A stretch of DNA of 64,000 nucleotides from Pyrocephalus nanus (Eukaryota > Chordata > Aves > Passeriformes > Tyrannidae). The DNA lies in contig CM076259.1 in NCBI GenBank assembly GCA_038380795.1, positions 68,787,741 to 68,851,740 on the forward strand, in the 5' to 3' direction. Shown in pieces: positions 50,606 to 64,000 of this stretch; the stretch's first letter is position 1, and each line of letters starts with the position of its first letter. The position numbers and the translations under genes were made by a program. The notes beneath the pieces were generated by a model. That model was given only the letters and a program-made list of their open reading frames with translations, searched no databases and was not told the DNA's origin.

Positions 50606-53600
50606 AAACCTGTGAACTGAAGCATAGCATTTGCTAATGCAGTTACTTTCCACTTAAAACACAGGTTCTCAAATAAAAATGGTTTTTTAAACCCCTTCCT
50701 TATTATGAACATATGCTGCAGATACTTTGGTTCAGTATGTTTTTCCATATCTCCTAATGCCTAAAGTAGTGTTTTTATTGTATTTTTAATAGAGACACCA
50801 ACTGCCAGTATCGGATTATGAGTAGTGCTGGAATTTTTCTTTTGTAAAGGCTAGAATAAGCAGTACAATACCTAAAACCATAAATAAATTAAAGAGAGGC
50901 CAAGATTTTTTGCCAGTTGTTCTGCAGCCTATGCACATTTTTTTGTTCTGTGTGGAATGTCTGTGTTTCCCTTTCGTTTCCTGGGAAACAAGTGACGGGT
51001 GGTATGCACTGCAAGACATACAGTAAGAATAATTCTTTCCATTTAATCCACTCTGATTTTTACTTCTTAATATACTGGAAGGTAACTAATATTTAATACC
51101 ATGAAATGTATCTGTGCATGTTTAATGATTCAATTAATCAGAGAGAAACCTTCTTTATAATTAAATATGGATAGGCTATAGTCTTTTCTTCTCATTGACT
51201 GATGCTACAGAGAATAAGGGATAAGAATATTATTCTCTGTGTCTTTTATTAGAATTCTTAACTGTTTGGGTAAAATCAGTGATAAAAGTACGTTTTTTCT
51301 TAGAGTTATGCACTTTGCAGTTTCTGTATTCCATAAAAGTCTAACCATATGAATTTAGATACCAATTCTACAAACACTTACACATGTGTTTAAGCACAAG
51401 AGAAGTTCAACTGATCCTAATGTGATTACTCACATTAAGTTTAAAGCCTGTGCTTGAGCCTTTGTACAACTGTCTCTTTCAATTTCTGAAAAAAGCCTGA
51501 TGTGAGCTTGGAAAAGATTGTATGTGCTTGCTCTGTAATTCCTGATTTGATGGTGATTTGCAGCCATAGCTCATTTTCTTCTAAGTAGCTATTTTATTAA
51601 TCTGATCATGAACCTCTCTTGACTTGATTACTTAAAATAAGGTTGCAAACCATCACTATAACTTATTCTTCTACAGTTCCATAAAAAATTCTAGAAGTAT
51701 AGGCTAAAAAGAAGCCAACTGTTGTCAATACAGTATGCAGATGGAGTGCATCTATTGGCAATTTAATAAAATAATGATGCACAAACAGGCAGATTTAAAT
51801 ATGGAAATGGATATTTCCTGCTTCTTGATTTTGTGCAAATCGTTGAATATATTTGTTTAATGATTTGTACGGAGCCCCAAGCCATAGCAGCTAGGTGCTA
51901 TTTACAAAAGTTGAAGCATAAGTTACATGCACAGCCTACAATGGACTTCATTAAATGACCACTTATGCTGCCAAGGGTACCATATATTAATAGTCATGTT
52001 GTGAGACTACTTTTCCAGTTTTTCAATGCTCACATTTCACATAGTCATATTTTCCAATATGTACCAATCTTTTTAATAAGAGGATATTTTTTATTATCAT
52101 TTTAACAGGGAAATAATTTGCAAATAAATCAAATGCCAAAATTTTCCCTATCAGTAGGCCAAAGTTATAATGGGTAATATAAGGCCAGAAAATGCCTAGT
52201 CTGAAGAATAAAGATGTGACTGTACTATTTCTATAACACTTCAGTCACGAAAGACCCATTAATTTGTTTTTACAGTGACCTTAAGCCAGAAGAATTAGTG
52301 TTTTGCTCAGTAAGGGCCCAGGTGTCTGGAACATATTATTTGAAATGTTTCTATTGAGACTTTAGAAAATATGAACAAAAACCTGAAATCCATGGGATAT
52401 TACTGAGTGTAGAATTTTTTTCTTAGGAGCAGCAGCATGCGGCACTCAGGTGTACATTAAGAAGGTGATATTCTGTGAAAAGAAAACCAATAACCTTCCC
52501 TGGATAAATGATTTCTAGCACAAGTAGGAACTAATGCTGGCTATCATGTTTGGAACATTTTTGTGCTTCTGTGTATCTATTTTAGAGATCAATGCTCAAG
52601 GGTTAAACCACCCCTTCACTGCTGATATTCCATTTTCTTTAACTGGAGTGAACAACTGAAATAATGTTGTATCATTAGAGAGCGAAAGGCTGTTGATTGT
52701 GAGCAAATGTGCCCCAGGTGAGGAAGACAACAACTACATCTGTCCTGAAGGAAGTTCCTCTGTCAGTCCTTATCTATACAAACTGTAGGATGATACAGTG
52801 GGGAGTTTTATCAACCTGTGCTTAGTGTAAATGCAGAGTCAGCAGGTAGCAAAACCTCAAAATAAGATATACAGGTCATCTGAAAATGACTGACAGTGAC
52901 AGGTTTGGACTATGTCAAACACTCATACACTGGGTAAGAGTTCAAGGCAAGGTATTTTAAGGGAATTATCTATTTTAGAGTGCTTTAAGCAACATTATTT
53001 ACAATGTGTTTGAAACTTCTTCCCTTATGAAGTCACCTTGGATACCTCTTCTTCTGTGAATACATATCACTGCATGATTTTAAAATATGTTATCACACTG
53101 CAGGATGAGAAACATGTGAAATGTTCTCTTGAAAAGTCAAGAGACTTTTCTTAGAACTCTCATTTCTAGCACAAGCAAGTTGGAATATAGTACTTAAAAC
53201 CCTAACATTTTTATGCATAAAAGAAGCTACCACTTTAAGATGAATTTTGCACCCTTGAGTCATGGACATTTGCAGTTGCCGGTAGAAGTTCACTTTTGGT
53301 GAAAATTCTTTTAAAGGCAAATATCCTCAATTAACTTGCATGGTTGTGAAAGTTAATACTGCGATATATGCCAGGTAGGGTATATAAATGCCTCTTGTTC
53401 ATCAATATGAAATGAAATGTGAAGAGTAATCAAGCTGATTTCTTACTGGATCCCAACCTCAGGATACCTCAAGATGCCTAAAGTTTTCAGAGAAAAATGG
53501 AGCTGAAGGTAGTTGGGTACAATGGATAGGGGGGAAAAATTGAGATCCGATATCAGATAACACTGACTGTGAGATCTTTTGGGCTTTGGGAGAATTCCAG

Positions 53601-55918
53601 AGAGAAGCCTAACTACTAAGTTCCATTTTAATCTAGAGTGGGCAAAACCCTGAAAGTACTCAGTAGAGAATTACACTGTATTGGTATAAGTCTAACAGAT
53701 AATTCCAACTCAAACCATTCTGTGATACCATAATACTCTAAGAAAAATGAGTGGAACACAAATCCATTGGAAAAATAGATTTTTGGAGCTTTTTTAGGTT
53801 TTGGTTGGGTTTCTTTTACCCCCAAACAAGTGTTTAAGAAAAATAGATACCCTACAATCCCTTCTATTCAATGAAGGCTATAAACATATGGATACTGTAT
53901 AAAACTAACCATTTTCAGTGGCTATTAGAGTCCATATATTCCTGTCAAACACTGACAACAAAATCTTTACTTACCAACTCCCAAATATCTGTCCAAGGAA
54001 AATACTGAAAAAGCTGATGATTGTTCTCAGGCAAACAGAGAATGCCCTGAAATGCATTCCTATGTTTCCTGTTTGGACAGACAAATATTTTTATTCCTGT
54101 GGAATGTTATTAGTTTTGGCCCTCCAGTGAATGACATTTCTGTCACGAGCTTCTCCTTGCCCTTTGACTCTACAGAAGTAAATTAGACTTGCTCCTGAGA
54201 GCTTTCTGAGATAGGGGTAATCTTCTGGTGTATTTCAAAGTGAGGTTTTTTTTATCTGATGGAATGCTTTAGTCATAACAACAAAACAAATAGTGAACAG
54301 ATATGCTTTTATGTTTGTAAATGGATATTAAGGAAAACAACTAAGGAGAAAAATCCTCTATTCTGCCACTATCCTTTTCATTTTCTTTGGAACCAGGGAA
54401 TCAGAGAAGGGAAGAGTTTGGAAGCAAAAAGGAGAGATGAGCATCTGGAAAGACCTGCATCTGTGTTAACAGCTTGCCAAGGAATCTGATGCCTGTTCAT
54501 TAATTTGAATTATCACAGTCAGTTTTCCCTTTTGTAACCAGCTCAATCACAGAATCATGACCTCATTCTTGAACTGGAAGTGAACAGAACACAGCATTGT
54601 GATGGCATTAGGGAACCTAGAGAACGAGAGAATAAATATTAGACGATTCAGAAACCGAAAAGACTCTGAGACCTGACATGACTTTCTTTTTACATAGTTA
54701 TTAACACCATAATCTTGCTTTCTTAAATTGTCTGAGTTCTCTCCTTTCCAAACAAAAATCTCTAAGTCTTTGGAGTGTCTCTGTTATGCTAGCTTTTCCT
54801 GGCAATTTTATTTTCCTCTTAGTGTGTGTGGTTCTTTTAAAGTACTATCACTAACTTTCTAATTTTAAAATAATTAACTTATTTTTAGGCCCATTTATTA
54901 ATTGAAGAAGCCCGTTCTATTACTTATCATGCTTCATTATGCTCCTAGAAACATCTAATTTGACCGTCTGTAGACATTTACTTATGGCATTATACGTGAT
55001 ACTGTTTACTTCCAAAACTCTTATTCACATAGAGAAATAAACTTGTCAGGACTGAATTAAAACTCATTAAAATCCAATTATTCTGTTGGACTTTGGAGCA
55101 GACTTTCAGTGAACTGTAGTGTGTCAGTTTTCACTCTTCTGTCCTTCTCTCTTTATCTCAATACCCTTGACAGAAGTGCAACATACCATGACAAGGGATC
55201 CACGCAGTTAATGCTCTGTTTGGTATTTCAGGTGTTGCTCAAAGATTACGTAAGACCTTTTTTCCTCTTTTTCATTTATTGGAAAATCTCTGGTATCACA
55301 GGGGAATATTTTTCCTATCTTTTTGCAGTCAGGGTTTCAGTGGTTCCTCCGTAAAAAATCACAAATCCTGTTTTCCCAGTCATGTCTCTGAATGGGGTGT
55401 TGTGTTCAGCAAATATTCCCTAGATGGGTTAGCAATTCTCAGGATCTGTGGTAAGCATCATAACAGAGATCTAGAGCATCTTCAGAATTATCCAAATTTT
55501 TCTGAGATGACAGAGGAATACATGACAGTGCAAATATTGAAGATACTAATTTTATTTTGATTTTGTTTTTCTTTTTAACCTGTCAAGCACCAAGTCATTG
55601 ATCCCAAGCTATATCTAAAATAATGTAGGGAATACAGCTTTTATATTTCCAGGAATGAATATGTAGTTGTCTACTACTTTCTTTGTAAGGATAAGTGGGA
55701 AGATAGATATCCCCAGAGTAGCAACTTGATTTGCTGGTCAACTGTGTTGCATGGCTGAGTTCAGGTGTTGAAGGTTCGTTGCAGTGGGAAAAGTAACAGA
55801 TCCCAGATTCTTTCTCACTCAGTGCAGGGTAGAAAAACTTATTTCTACTTTCATAAATGTTTGTTTTCTTTTGGCTTTCTGTTTGGGTGGATGTTCAGGT
55901 CTCCTATTCTTTCCTTAG

Positions 55919-56740
55919 GCTGACACCTGGACAAGTTTGAGAAGTGCTCCCATAAGAATCTCATGAAGTTTAGTAAGACCAAGTGCAAGATGCTGCACCT
56001 GGGTCAGGCAACTGCTGGTATCAACACAGGCTGGGGGATGAACAGATGGAAAGCAGTTCTGCTGAGAAGGACTTGGGGATGGTGGTGGATGAGAGGTTGG
56101 ATATGATCTGGCAATGAGCACTTGCAGCCCAGAAAGTCAGCTGTGTCCTAGGCTGCACCAAAAGCAGCATGACCAGGAAGGCAAGGGAGGGAATTCTTTA
56201 CCTCTACTCTGCTCTGGTGAGACCCCACCTGGAGTACTGCATCCAGCTCTGGGGTCCTCAGCATAGGAAAAACCTCTTGGAGTGAGTCCAGAGGTGGGTC
56301 ACCAAGATGATTAGCTGAATGGAGCAATTCTTCTGTGAGAAAAGGCTGAGAGAATTGGGCTTCTTCAGCCTGGAGAACAGAAGGTTTTGGGGTGACCTAA
56401 TTGTGAGCTTCCAGTACCTGAAGGGAGCCTACAAGAAACATGGAGAAGGATTTTTTATAAGAGCATGTAGTGAGAGGAGAAGGGGGAATGGCTTCAAACT
56501 GAAAGAGAGTGTGTTTAGATTAGATATTAGGGGAAAAATCATTACTGTGAGAGTAGGGAGGCACTGGAATAGGTTTTCCAAAGAAGTTGTGGATGCCCTA
56601 CCTATGCAGGTATTCAGGGCCAGGTTGGATGGAGCTCTGAGCAACCTGATCTAGCGGAAGATGTCCCTGCTCATGGCAGGGGGCTTGGAACTAGATGATT
56701 GTTAAGGTCCCTTCCAAACCAGGGCATTCTATGATTCTAT
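55919..56740 (+). mobile_element. CR1 LINE 3' fragment
   Basis: About 820 bases of CR1 begin within the reverse-transcriptase C-terminal region (CKMLHLGQ-like) and end with CCAGGGCATTCTATGATTCT. The first half is riddled with stops and frameshifts. The last 111 codons (56,319-56,654) are open and include LRELGFFSLENRRFWGDLI and RVGRHWNRFSKEVVDALP. It is a dead, 5'-truncated copy. Confidence 0.93.
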
Positions 56741-57229
56741 CACACTCACCATGAAGTTCTTCAGTGTCAGGTCTGTGGTAGCTGCTGTGGTGTACCCTAT
56801 CTCATGTGCGTGGGAGGCTTAAGTGGTATGTCCCCTTCATGTTGGGTAACCCTTGGCTGCATGTGTACATATTTTTGCTTTGCTTTTGTTTTTTTTGTCA
56901 GAGTCCTGCAGTATTGTGCCAATTCCTGACCTCCTCCTGCAGGGGTGAGCCAGCTTCTCAGCAGCATCTGCAGTTTGAACTGTTTGGGTTGGTGGAAAAT
57001 ATTTCCTGCTGACACAAGCCAAGAGACTTTGGAAAGCACAGAAAAGTACTTGCAAACTGAGCTCATAACCCAGGTGGTTGGGATTTTGCAGAGATTTGGA
57101 GCTGGATTTTTAAAGACACTTGGCACATCTCATGCCCAGAGGGATTTTCCAAATCAACTTGAAGTAACAGAATGATGACATTTGTTTTACCTAACTTTGG
57201 CTGTCTAATCAGCTTGCTGACTAGACTTT
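56741..57229. other. Intergenic spacer between a CR1 copy and an ERV remnant
   Basis: I recognise no gene or repeat. Several short overlapping ORFs on both strands lack similarity to known families. Confidence 0.5.
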
Positions 57230-57776
57230 CTCTGCAGAGACATGGAAGGACTACGAGAGCACAGTTGCCTGTCTCAAACATTGCTAATGCCACAGAAGGA
57301 CTTTGCCTTCAGATAAGCACAGATTGGAGTGAAAGGACTGCACTAATTGCAGGCATGGTGGCAGAGAGATCTGGTTAGCACAGCCTGGCTAACTCATCCA
57401 AACATTAATTCCCACTGCAGCAAACTGTGTAAAGAAGCAACAGCTTGTACACATATCACTGGTCAAGCAAAGATCACCCCAGGTTCTGGGACAGATGGCA
57501 CCTGTGACCACGGATGCTCTTCACCCTTCCTGAATATGCCTCTGTGGATACCTGGAACTTGGACTGCAAGTTAAGCCATCATAGATAAGATAAAGGTGGT
57601 ACTATTGTCTGAGTGGTATCTCAAACCTAAGGGAAGGTTAACATTACTGAAGGAGAAGAATATATCACACAATGGACACAAAGAATGAAGAATTTATGGG
57701 CCACAAGAGAAGCCAACTCAGTAACTGCACTGAAATCAGCTCCAGGTGGGTAAAAGGTAGTTCTGACAGGGGGAGA
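57230..57776 (+). mobile_element. Possible degraded internal remnant of an endogenous retrovirus
   Basis: The sequence directly upstream of the LTR ends in a polypurine tract (CAGGGGGAGA, 57,767-57,776), as expected just before a 3' LTR. Two short open frames (57,172-57,378 and 57,347-57,574) overlap and are not recognisable as a retroviral protein. Stops and frame changes make the segment non-functional. The left boundary is a guess. Confidence 0.45.
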
Positions 57777-58220
57777 TTGTGACCACCATCTCACAACCCA
57801 TTGACTTAAGAAACCCACTGACTCAAAAAAAGTGAAAGATTGAGCATACAGAATAATTAGCATTAGAGGGGAGGCAGTCATTTGACCAATAGCATAAGAG
57901 AACTGTGTAGCCAATGAGCATTAATTCCTTTGTTTGCAAAAATGTATAAATAATGAAAAGTTTTGGAACCTCCACTGCTGAGAAACCCAGGATGAAGAAG
58001 GACCAATACAACACTGCTGGATCCATGGGTGGTAACTATCTTCTACTTAATCTTTCTCTCTCTGTCTCTCTGTCTGTCTCTCTCTCCCCTCTCTCTATTC
58101 TATTTCTTTCTGTCTACCTTGAATTCATTGTTGAATAAAATCCATACTATTGACTTTGGCATATGGTTGTTTGCACCTTTTTTCAGGCAGAGGCATCTCT
58201 TAATAATCAGATCTTAACAA
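57777..58220 (+). mobile_element. Endogenous retrovirus LTR
   Basis: An LTR-like unit of about 440 bp starts TTGTGACC straight after a polypurine tract and ends TTAACAA, so the ends show TTGT...ACAA inversion. Inside are CCAAT boxes (57,886-57,890 and 57,911-57,915), a TATAAA (57,945-57,950), a (CT)n-rich stretch (58,050-58,095) and an AATAAA signal (58,134-58,139). This is a complete promoter-to-poly(A) U3-R-U5 arrangement. No matching 5' LTR is visible, so the copy is partial. I cannot name the family. Confidence 0.75.
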
Positions 58221-59892
58221 GAGACAAGAACTTCCAGATTTCATCCCATGCAAAAATAGGTGCCTAACGTAAATGGTTTAGATCAGTCTCTCACATTGCA
58301 CTGAAGGAAGTAAGTGAAAAGTAATTTGAAAAACCTGCACTTGTATTCCTATCAAGACAAAACCATGGCATTATGTAATTGTGCCATTATGAGTTTATGG
58401 GTGGGCTAAGGTTGTTAAGATATATTTTCTGCTAGACAGAAGATTTTTGCTATTGCCTCTGGCCTTCTGTCCTACTCATGTTGCTTATCAATCAAAACAC
58501 TTACTGCCATGCCTAATATCAAATGAGTACATGTAGTTGAAGGAAAATGTAAATACATGTAAATCCAAATTATATGTTCTTTTTGGGTGGCAGTCACAAA
58601 GTTGTTTCAAATGTAAACCAATCACATTTTTTAAATCCAGCATATACTCATGTTACATTTTGTGAAAACTTCTTTTGGTTTTTTTATGTCCCAACGACAT
58701 ATCATATCAAACTTTATTTGTTTTTAGGTGATTGAACCAGCAAATAAAGTATGAATGTTTCACAGAGATCTGTAACCCAGTTATAGACTACTTTTTGAAA
58801 TGTCTTACAATAGCTTTGCGGGATGATAACAGTTTTTATGTATTTATAGTGATCTTACTAAACTGAAAAAATACATTAAATTTATTTCAAGTATGAGCAA
58901 AATGTGTTCATACTACATCTGTATCAGTAAATAACATTGGAAATCTTTCTGCATATGGTTTTGGCCCATGCTTTCTCAAACTCCTCCTGGGCCACTGCCA
59001 ATTCCCAGCAAGCAGCTTGGATAAGAAGGCCACCCTAATGCAGTGAACAGTAGGGTTTGGGTTAAAACATTATCATCTGGGTTGTGTGCTGCACATTGAC
59101 CACAGTGCAAGGGAGTGCACTGGGGATATTTGAGTCACTGATGGAGTCGTGCCTTTGAATAGTAAATAGTTAACACAAACTCTTGTAATAGTTAACACAA
59201 GACAGAAAGCAGAGAAGGAAAACTTCCCTAGAATGACATTCATTCTTGTCAGAATGTAGATTAATACATAGATGAATCTACTAGCAAGGTTATATATACT
59301 TGACGCAGCCACAGTGATGGTAACCAGGCTTCCAGCTCATTCTATGGTAAGAAGTGGGATTTATTTTTACTTCATTTTTACTGTGATGTCCCACTACAGA
59401 TGGGAACAGGCAGAGAGACAGTTTAGAAACCTAGATCCCAAACTGCACTATATGAAAACTTCTCCTAAGGGTGAGTGCCTTGGACCCTGAAAGTCCCTTT
59501 TCTGGACTGTCATGTTTTTCAGTTCCATTGGTTTCGTGAGATGACATTGTTCAAGTCTGTCTAAACGAGCTTTGGCTGTGATTCCTTCTTTCTCTTACAT
59601 TCACATAGAATAGTTTCTACACTGCTTAATCTTGACACAGGTAGTTTCAATATGTATTTTATTTTGTTTTCATTTCCTCCTCATTTAAACACTTCAGTTT
59701 TTTCAGTTAAGGTCCACTTGGCTGGCAGAATTGAAGAATGATCTCATTCATGTGCCAGACAGATTGAGGGTCTATCCCAAGTCCACCTGGTCTCAGTAAT
59801 GGCTTCCACTTTCAGACAACAAATCAGGCTCTAGCTTGTTACTGCATATCACCTTCAAGAGAAAGAATTGAGCTAAATGTGTCCTTTTTTCT
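58221..59892. other. AT-rich intergenic DNA, nothing recognised
   Basis: I see no gene, RNA or transposon that I can support. Confidence 0.55.
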
Positions 59893-62230
59893 TCACAGAA
59901 TCGCAGAATATGCTAAGTTGGAAGGGATGCACAAGAATCATTGACTGCAAACCTTAGCATAAGACCATCCCAAGAGTCATACCATGTGCCCAAAAGTATT
60001 GTCCAAATACTTCTTGAATTCTGTCAGGCTTGGTGCTGTGATCACTTCTCTGGGGAGCCTGTTCCAATGCTCAAATACCCTCTGGGTGAAAAACTGCTTT
60101 TTAATACCTGAACTTAAACTCCCCTTACAAAACTTCAGGCCGTTTCCTTGTGTTTTGTCACGGTCAACACAGAGAAGAGATCAGTGCCTGCCCCTCCTCT
60201 TCCCCTCACAAGGAAATTGTGACTCCAATGAGGTCTCCCTTCAGTCTCCTCTTCTTCAGGCTGAACACATCAAATGACTTCAGCCACTCCTCATACGGCT
60301 TCCCCTCAAGGCCTTTCCCCATCTTTGCTGCCCTCCTTTGGATGCTCTCTAGTAGCTTAATACCTTTCTTATATTGTGGTGCCCAAACCTGCACACAATA
60401 TTCAAGGTGAGGCCACCCCAGTGCGGAGCGGAGTGAAACAATCACCACCCTTGACCGTCTGGTGATGCTTTGCCCCCCAGGACAGGGTTGGCCCTCCAGG
60501 CTGCCAGGGCACTGCTGACTCAGATTCAACTTGCCATTGACCGGGACCTCCAGGGCACTGCTTTCAAGCATCTCATCCCCCAGTCTATATGAACAGCCAG
60601 GATTGTTCCATCCTATGTGCAGAATTTAACACTTCTTATGGAATGTTATATGGCTGGTGATTGCCAAGACCTCTAATTTGTTGAGGTCTCTCTGCAACTT
60701 CTTCCAGTTTTTTGTCTGCAGACTTGCTTTGTGTCCCTTCCAGTTCTGTGTACAAGTATTTTATGAAGATGTTGAAGAGCACAGGGCCTAAGGTTCCTGT
60801 GGAACCCCACTAATGAGAGATCACCAGTCTGATATTCCTCCATTCACTATTACCCTCTGTGCTCGACAGCCAGTTCCACACCCACTGCATCATGTGTTTA
60901 TCCAGCTGTGCTGGACATTTTGTCCAGAAGGATATGATAAGAGACTGTATCAAAAGCTTCACTGAAATCCAAAAAGATTAGATCAGCTGGCTTCCCATTG
61001 ATCAGCTAGGTGGGTTACCTTTTCAGAGAAGGAAATCAGATTTGAGAAGCAGGATTTTCCTCTCAAGAAACTTTGCTGGCCTCTTGAAAATCGAGACAAC
61101 ATTTGCCGGATTCCTGTGACCTGGGACCTCTCTGGGTCTCCAAGACTGCTCAAAAATCATTGAGAGGTTTTGTGATGACATCAGCCAGCTCTTTGAGGAT
61201 TCTTTGATGAATGTCATCAGACTTTTAGAGTTGTAGGGACCCAGCTGGAGCAGGGGATCCCACAAAATTTCAGGGTCAACAGGGAGTTGATCATTCTCAC
61301 AGTCATGGTCCTCCAGCTCAGGGCACTGAGATCCCCTTGGTCCTTCATCCATGTTAAAGGCAGAGGTAACGAAAGCATTAAACACCTCTGCCTTGTCTCT
61401 GTCCCTGTTTGTGAGGTGACCATCCTCATTCTGTAAGGGACCAATGGTATTTCTGTACTGCCTATTGCCATTAATACATTTGAAAAAAACTCTTTTTAAA
61501 AGTCTCCCACATTTCTGTCATCTTTGACTCCAGCTGAGCTTTGGTTGCATGAATTTTCTGCCTATTGCAGCGAGCAGCATCCCTGAATTCTTCCCATGTC
61601 ACTTGATCTTGCTTCCACTGGGCATATGCTTTCCTTTTACACCTTATTTCCAAGAGAAGACCCTTGTTCAGCCAAGTCGGCCTTCTGCTTCGCCTGCTTG
61701 ACTTCTGACATTTGGAAATTGCCTGCTCCTGTGCCTTTAGGAGTTGATGTTAAAAGAGTGATCAGCACTGATGGACCTCAGCACCTGCAAAAACATTTTT
61801 CTAAGGGACCTTACTTGCAAATCGCTGAGCAGCCCGAAATCTGTTTTCCTCATGTCCAGAGTTGAGATTTTGCTGACACGTTTCCTCCTCTGAACAGAGA
61901 TTTTAAACTCGATCACTTTATGTTCCCTGTGGCCAAGATGGTCACCAATCTCAGCTTCACTCATGAGATCCACTCTGTTGACAAGCATTAGATCAACAAG
62001 GGCATCTTTCCAAGTTGGCTCCCTCACGACCTGTTCCATAATGTTGTCATCCATGTTTTTTAGGAATCTTCTGGCCCAAGTTGTACCAGCTGTGTGATGC
62101 TCCCAGTTAATTTCTGACAAGTTGAAGTCCCCCATAAGGACAAAGACTGTTGACTTGGAACTGTCTCTTAGCTCCTTAGAGAATAATTCTTTTACATTAT
62201 CATCCTGGCTGAGAGGTCTATATTAGACAT
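59893..62230 (-). mobile_element. CR1 LINE, long but decayed copy
   Basis: On the minus strand the element runs from the end of the endonuclease domain (GDFNLSEINW, about 62,135; DHLGHREHKVIEF) through the linker (KRKAYAQWKQDQVTWEEFRD) and a decayed reverse-transcriptase core to the 3' tail near 59,893 (GATTCTGTG-like). Stops and frameshifts break it into pieces, for example 62,135-61,737, 61,653-61,471, 61,385-61,023 and 60,571-60,206. At about 2.3 kb it is shorter than the same span in an intact element, so internal deletions are likely. It is older than the copy in OBI1 intron 3. Confidence 0.92.
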
Positions 62231-64000
62231 TCATGATGAGATCTACCTTATTTTTATAGATGTCTTGAGCACATCTGTGAAATTCATGAAATTATTGTGA
62301 GATGAAATACCATGCATTTGAGAGGGAATATATCCCCTAGTAGGGGAAAAAAAAAAAAAAAAAAGGAAATCTTGTTATGGTGTTAATTAGGATTAAAATG
62401 GTAAGTAGCCTTTTGTCCTGTTTTGTCAACTCTGTGTTGAAAATGCAACCTCCGACCTATGGCTGGTGGACATACATTTTTCTTTCTTTAGAGAAGACTG
62501 CTTTTGTTTTTTTAGAAATCTATAACAATGTGGGACTTGTTCTGAGCTCTGTGATGCTGGTGTACCTCTCTTGTTTAAATGAAGTCAAAAGAAAGGCCTT
62601 GGGTTCTTAGGTTCAAATTAATTTTGAAACTGAAGGGCAAAAGCATATATTAGGTCTTTGATCTTATACGTTTGTCTTCCAACCACCTTTTCCGTTTACT
62701 TCATTATTTGATTTAAAGTCACGCTTTTTTTTTTTCTTAGAAAGTTCGCTGAGCCAATTGAATGGCTTTCACAGATGCATTTACTTCCCAATTAGTCCCA
62801 CTGAGCCAGAAGGACTATTTGCCTGAGAGCCCTCATCACTGTGAAAAAACCCCAACCATCCAACGCAAAACAATGAGATCACAATCTGGCCCTTTGCAAT
62901 TAGCTCAACACTGTCAGGGTTTCACTTTCCTGCTTAAATCCTGTAATGAGCAGTCATAAGAAGAGGAGGTAAATAAAGCTGTCATGCATATTGACAGTAA
63001 TACAATATCACTGCTCATTTTTTTCCCCAAATTTGGAATTGCAGAATTAGCGTGGCATATGATGTTCTCCCCTTTCCAGCAAAACACGTACCAGCTGCAG
63101 TCTTTTAAAGTCTCCTATCATTTTGTTAGCACAATGACTGTATACGTGAGCAAAAAAACATGGTAACTGCATCCTACCACAGTTGACAAGATTTTTTATT
63201 TTCATGATTACTTCTCTGCCTTTTTTTATTTTGCCTGCAGGCAAAGGTTGGCATACATGTCAAGAGAACATTCTCCAGCTGGGGCCTGCAGTATAGAGAA
63301 TTGTATACTCCAGAGGGCTCATGGGACCTTAGGCAGATTATTATGGTAATATTGGAGACTGCTGTCCTTTCCCTCCCACAGCTGGGCCGCCTCTCTCATT
63401 GTAAGTATTGAAGCAATATGTTTTGCAAATTATACATTGGGAACAACAGGGACCTGGGAAAGTGAGGGAGAAAGAGAAACATGGCAAAATGTTGCCTTTA
63501 ATATGATATTTTTCTTGTTCATCAAGCAAAAATAAATTAAAGCTTTAATTTTTTTTAATTAAATGAGAATCATATATTGGGAAAAAGCAGCTATAATAGT
63601 AAAAAGTTAATATTGATTTTATTGAGTGAGAGTTTTAAGAAAATATTGTTTATTATAGGGAAATTTCACACAGTAACATGATGCAAGAGAACCAGAGTAA
63701 GATTACATAATAGCTTTTATTACATATTTCAGAAATCCTTTTGAGTCCAATGAAGCTGGATTAACAAAAACTGCACAAAAAAATATCATTTTAATTAGTG
63801 TTAATGTGATCTCGTCATGGTCCAGCTGTTTCACACAGGATGAAAATCTGTGTTACTTTATTAGCAATTCACCCTCCAAAATAATGTCACTTCTGATTTT
63901 TAACGTTCTTATTGATGTATATTTTAATAAAATACTCAAATGATTGGTGACTACTGTCATGAGGAAACTGAGGGGGTTTTGACTTGCTTGTTTTTAAATA
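62231..64000. other. AT-rich intergenic DNA at the right edge, no gene seen
   Basis: A poly-A run lies at 62,346-62,364 and T runs near 62,726. Unique blocks at about 62,750-62,960 and 63,040-63,130 contain CAATTAG-type homeodomain cores and could be conserved elements. No ORF resembles a known protein. Confidence 0.5.

Larger units (their letters stand above)
40559..55918. other. AT-rich intergenic region, no supported gene
   Basis: Over 15 kb I find no ORF with a recognisable domain and no exon-like series. Low-complexity tracts listed separately include a polypyrimidine stretch at 44,690-44,765, (TTTTG)n at 46,086-46,113 and (TA)n at 50,582-50,605. Poly-T/A runs occur at 47,600-47,616, 49,877-49,891 and 50,483-50,500. 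Several unique AT-rich blocks (for example 44,930-45,260 and 50,130-50,230) could be conserved non-coding elements. Confidence 0.6.

Noticed and set aside
1..64000. CRISPR arrays, bacterial operons, tRNA or rRNA genes
   Set aside because: No regular spacer-repeat arrays, no ribosome-binding-site-led gene clusters and no cloverleaf or rRNA sequence noticed; the window is vertebrate nuclear DNA.

Overview
The window looks like nuclear DNA from a bird, probably a neoavian. Two vertebrate genes sit in the POU4F1-OBI1 (RNF219) order known from other amniotes. The interspersed repeats are CR1 LINEs with the avian-type 3' end, plus endogenous-retrovirus LTRs, one closely resembling the ERVL-type LTRs of birds. 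Introns, GT-AG splice sites, CpG islands and AT-rich gene-poor flanks are all typical of a vertebrate. I cannot name the species.

Both genes lie on the minus strand. POU4F1 (Brn-3a) occupies about 4-7.4 kb. It has a 41-codon first exon (6813-6691), an 853-nt polypyrimidine-rich intron and a single large second exon (5837-4788). Together they encode 390 residues with an N-terminal POU-IV box, a His10 run, long glycine runs, a POU-specific domain and a POU homeodomain. Its flanks (1-4 kb and 7.6-12 kb) hold CpG-rich and AT-rich homeodomain-motif blocks that look regulatory, and two long (TTTTC)n tracts. OBI1, a RING E3 ligase linked to replication-origin licensing and firing, spans 16.5-39.75 kb. 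Six coding exons can be placed to the base with consistent reading phase and encode 713 residues. Its CpG-island promoter is at 39.3-40.1 kb.

The OBI1 introns hold a CR1 copy with a largely open reverse-transcriptase 3' half (intron 3), a short CR1 tail (intron 4) and an ERVL-type solo LTR (intron 5). The region to the right, 40-64 kb, has no gene I can support. It is AT-rich intergenic DNA with three more CR1 copies (40.2, 55.9 and 59.9-62.2 kb) and an LTR with a polypurine tract and a possible degraded internal remnant (57.2-58.2 kb).

The two genes are not known to act together. One specifies sensory and retinal neuron identity, the other acts in DNA replication. Their proximity is conserved synteny. 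I found no CRISPR array, operon, tRNA, rRNA or other undescribed system. The most worthwhile leads are the candidate POU4F1 regulatory blocks, the repeat-rich POU4F1 coding exon, the paired pyrimidine tracts and the transposon content of the OBI1 introns.
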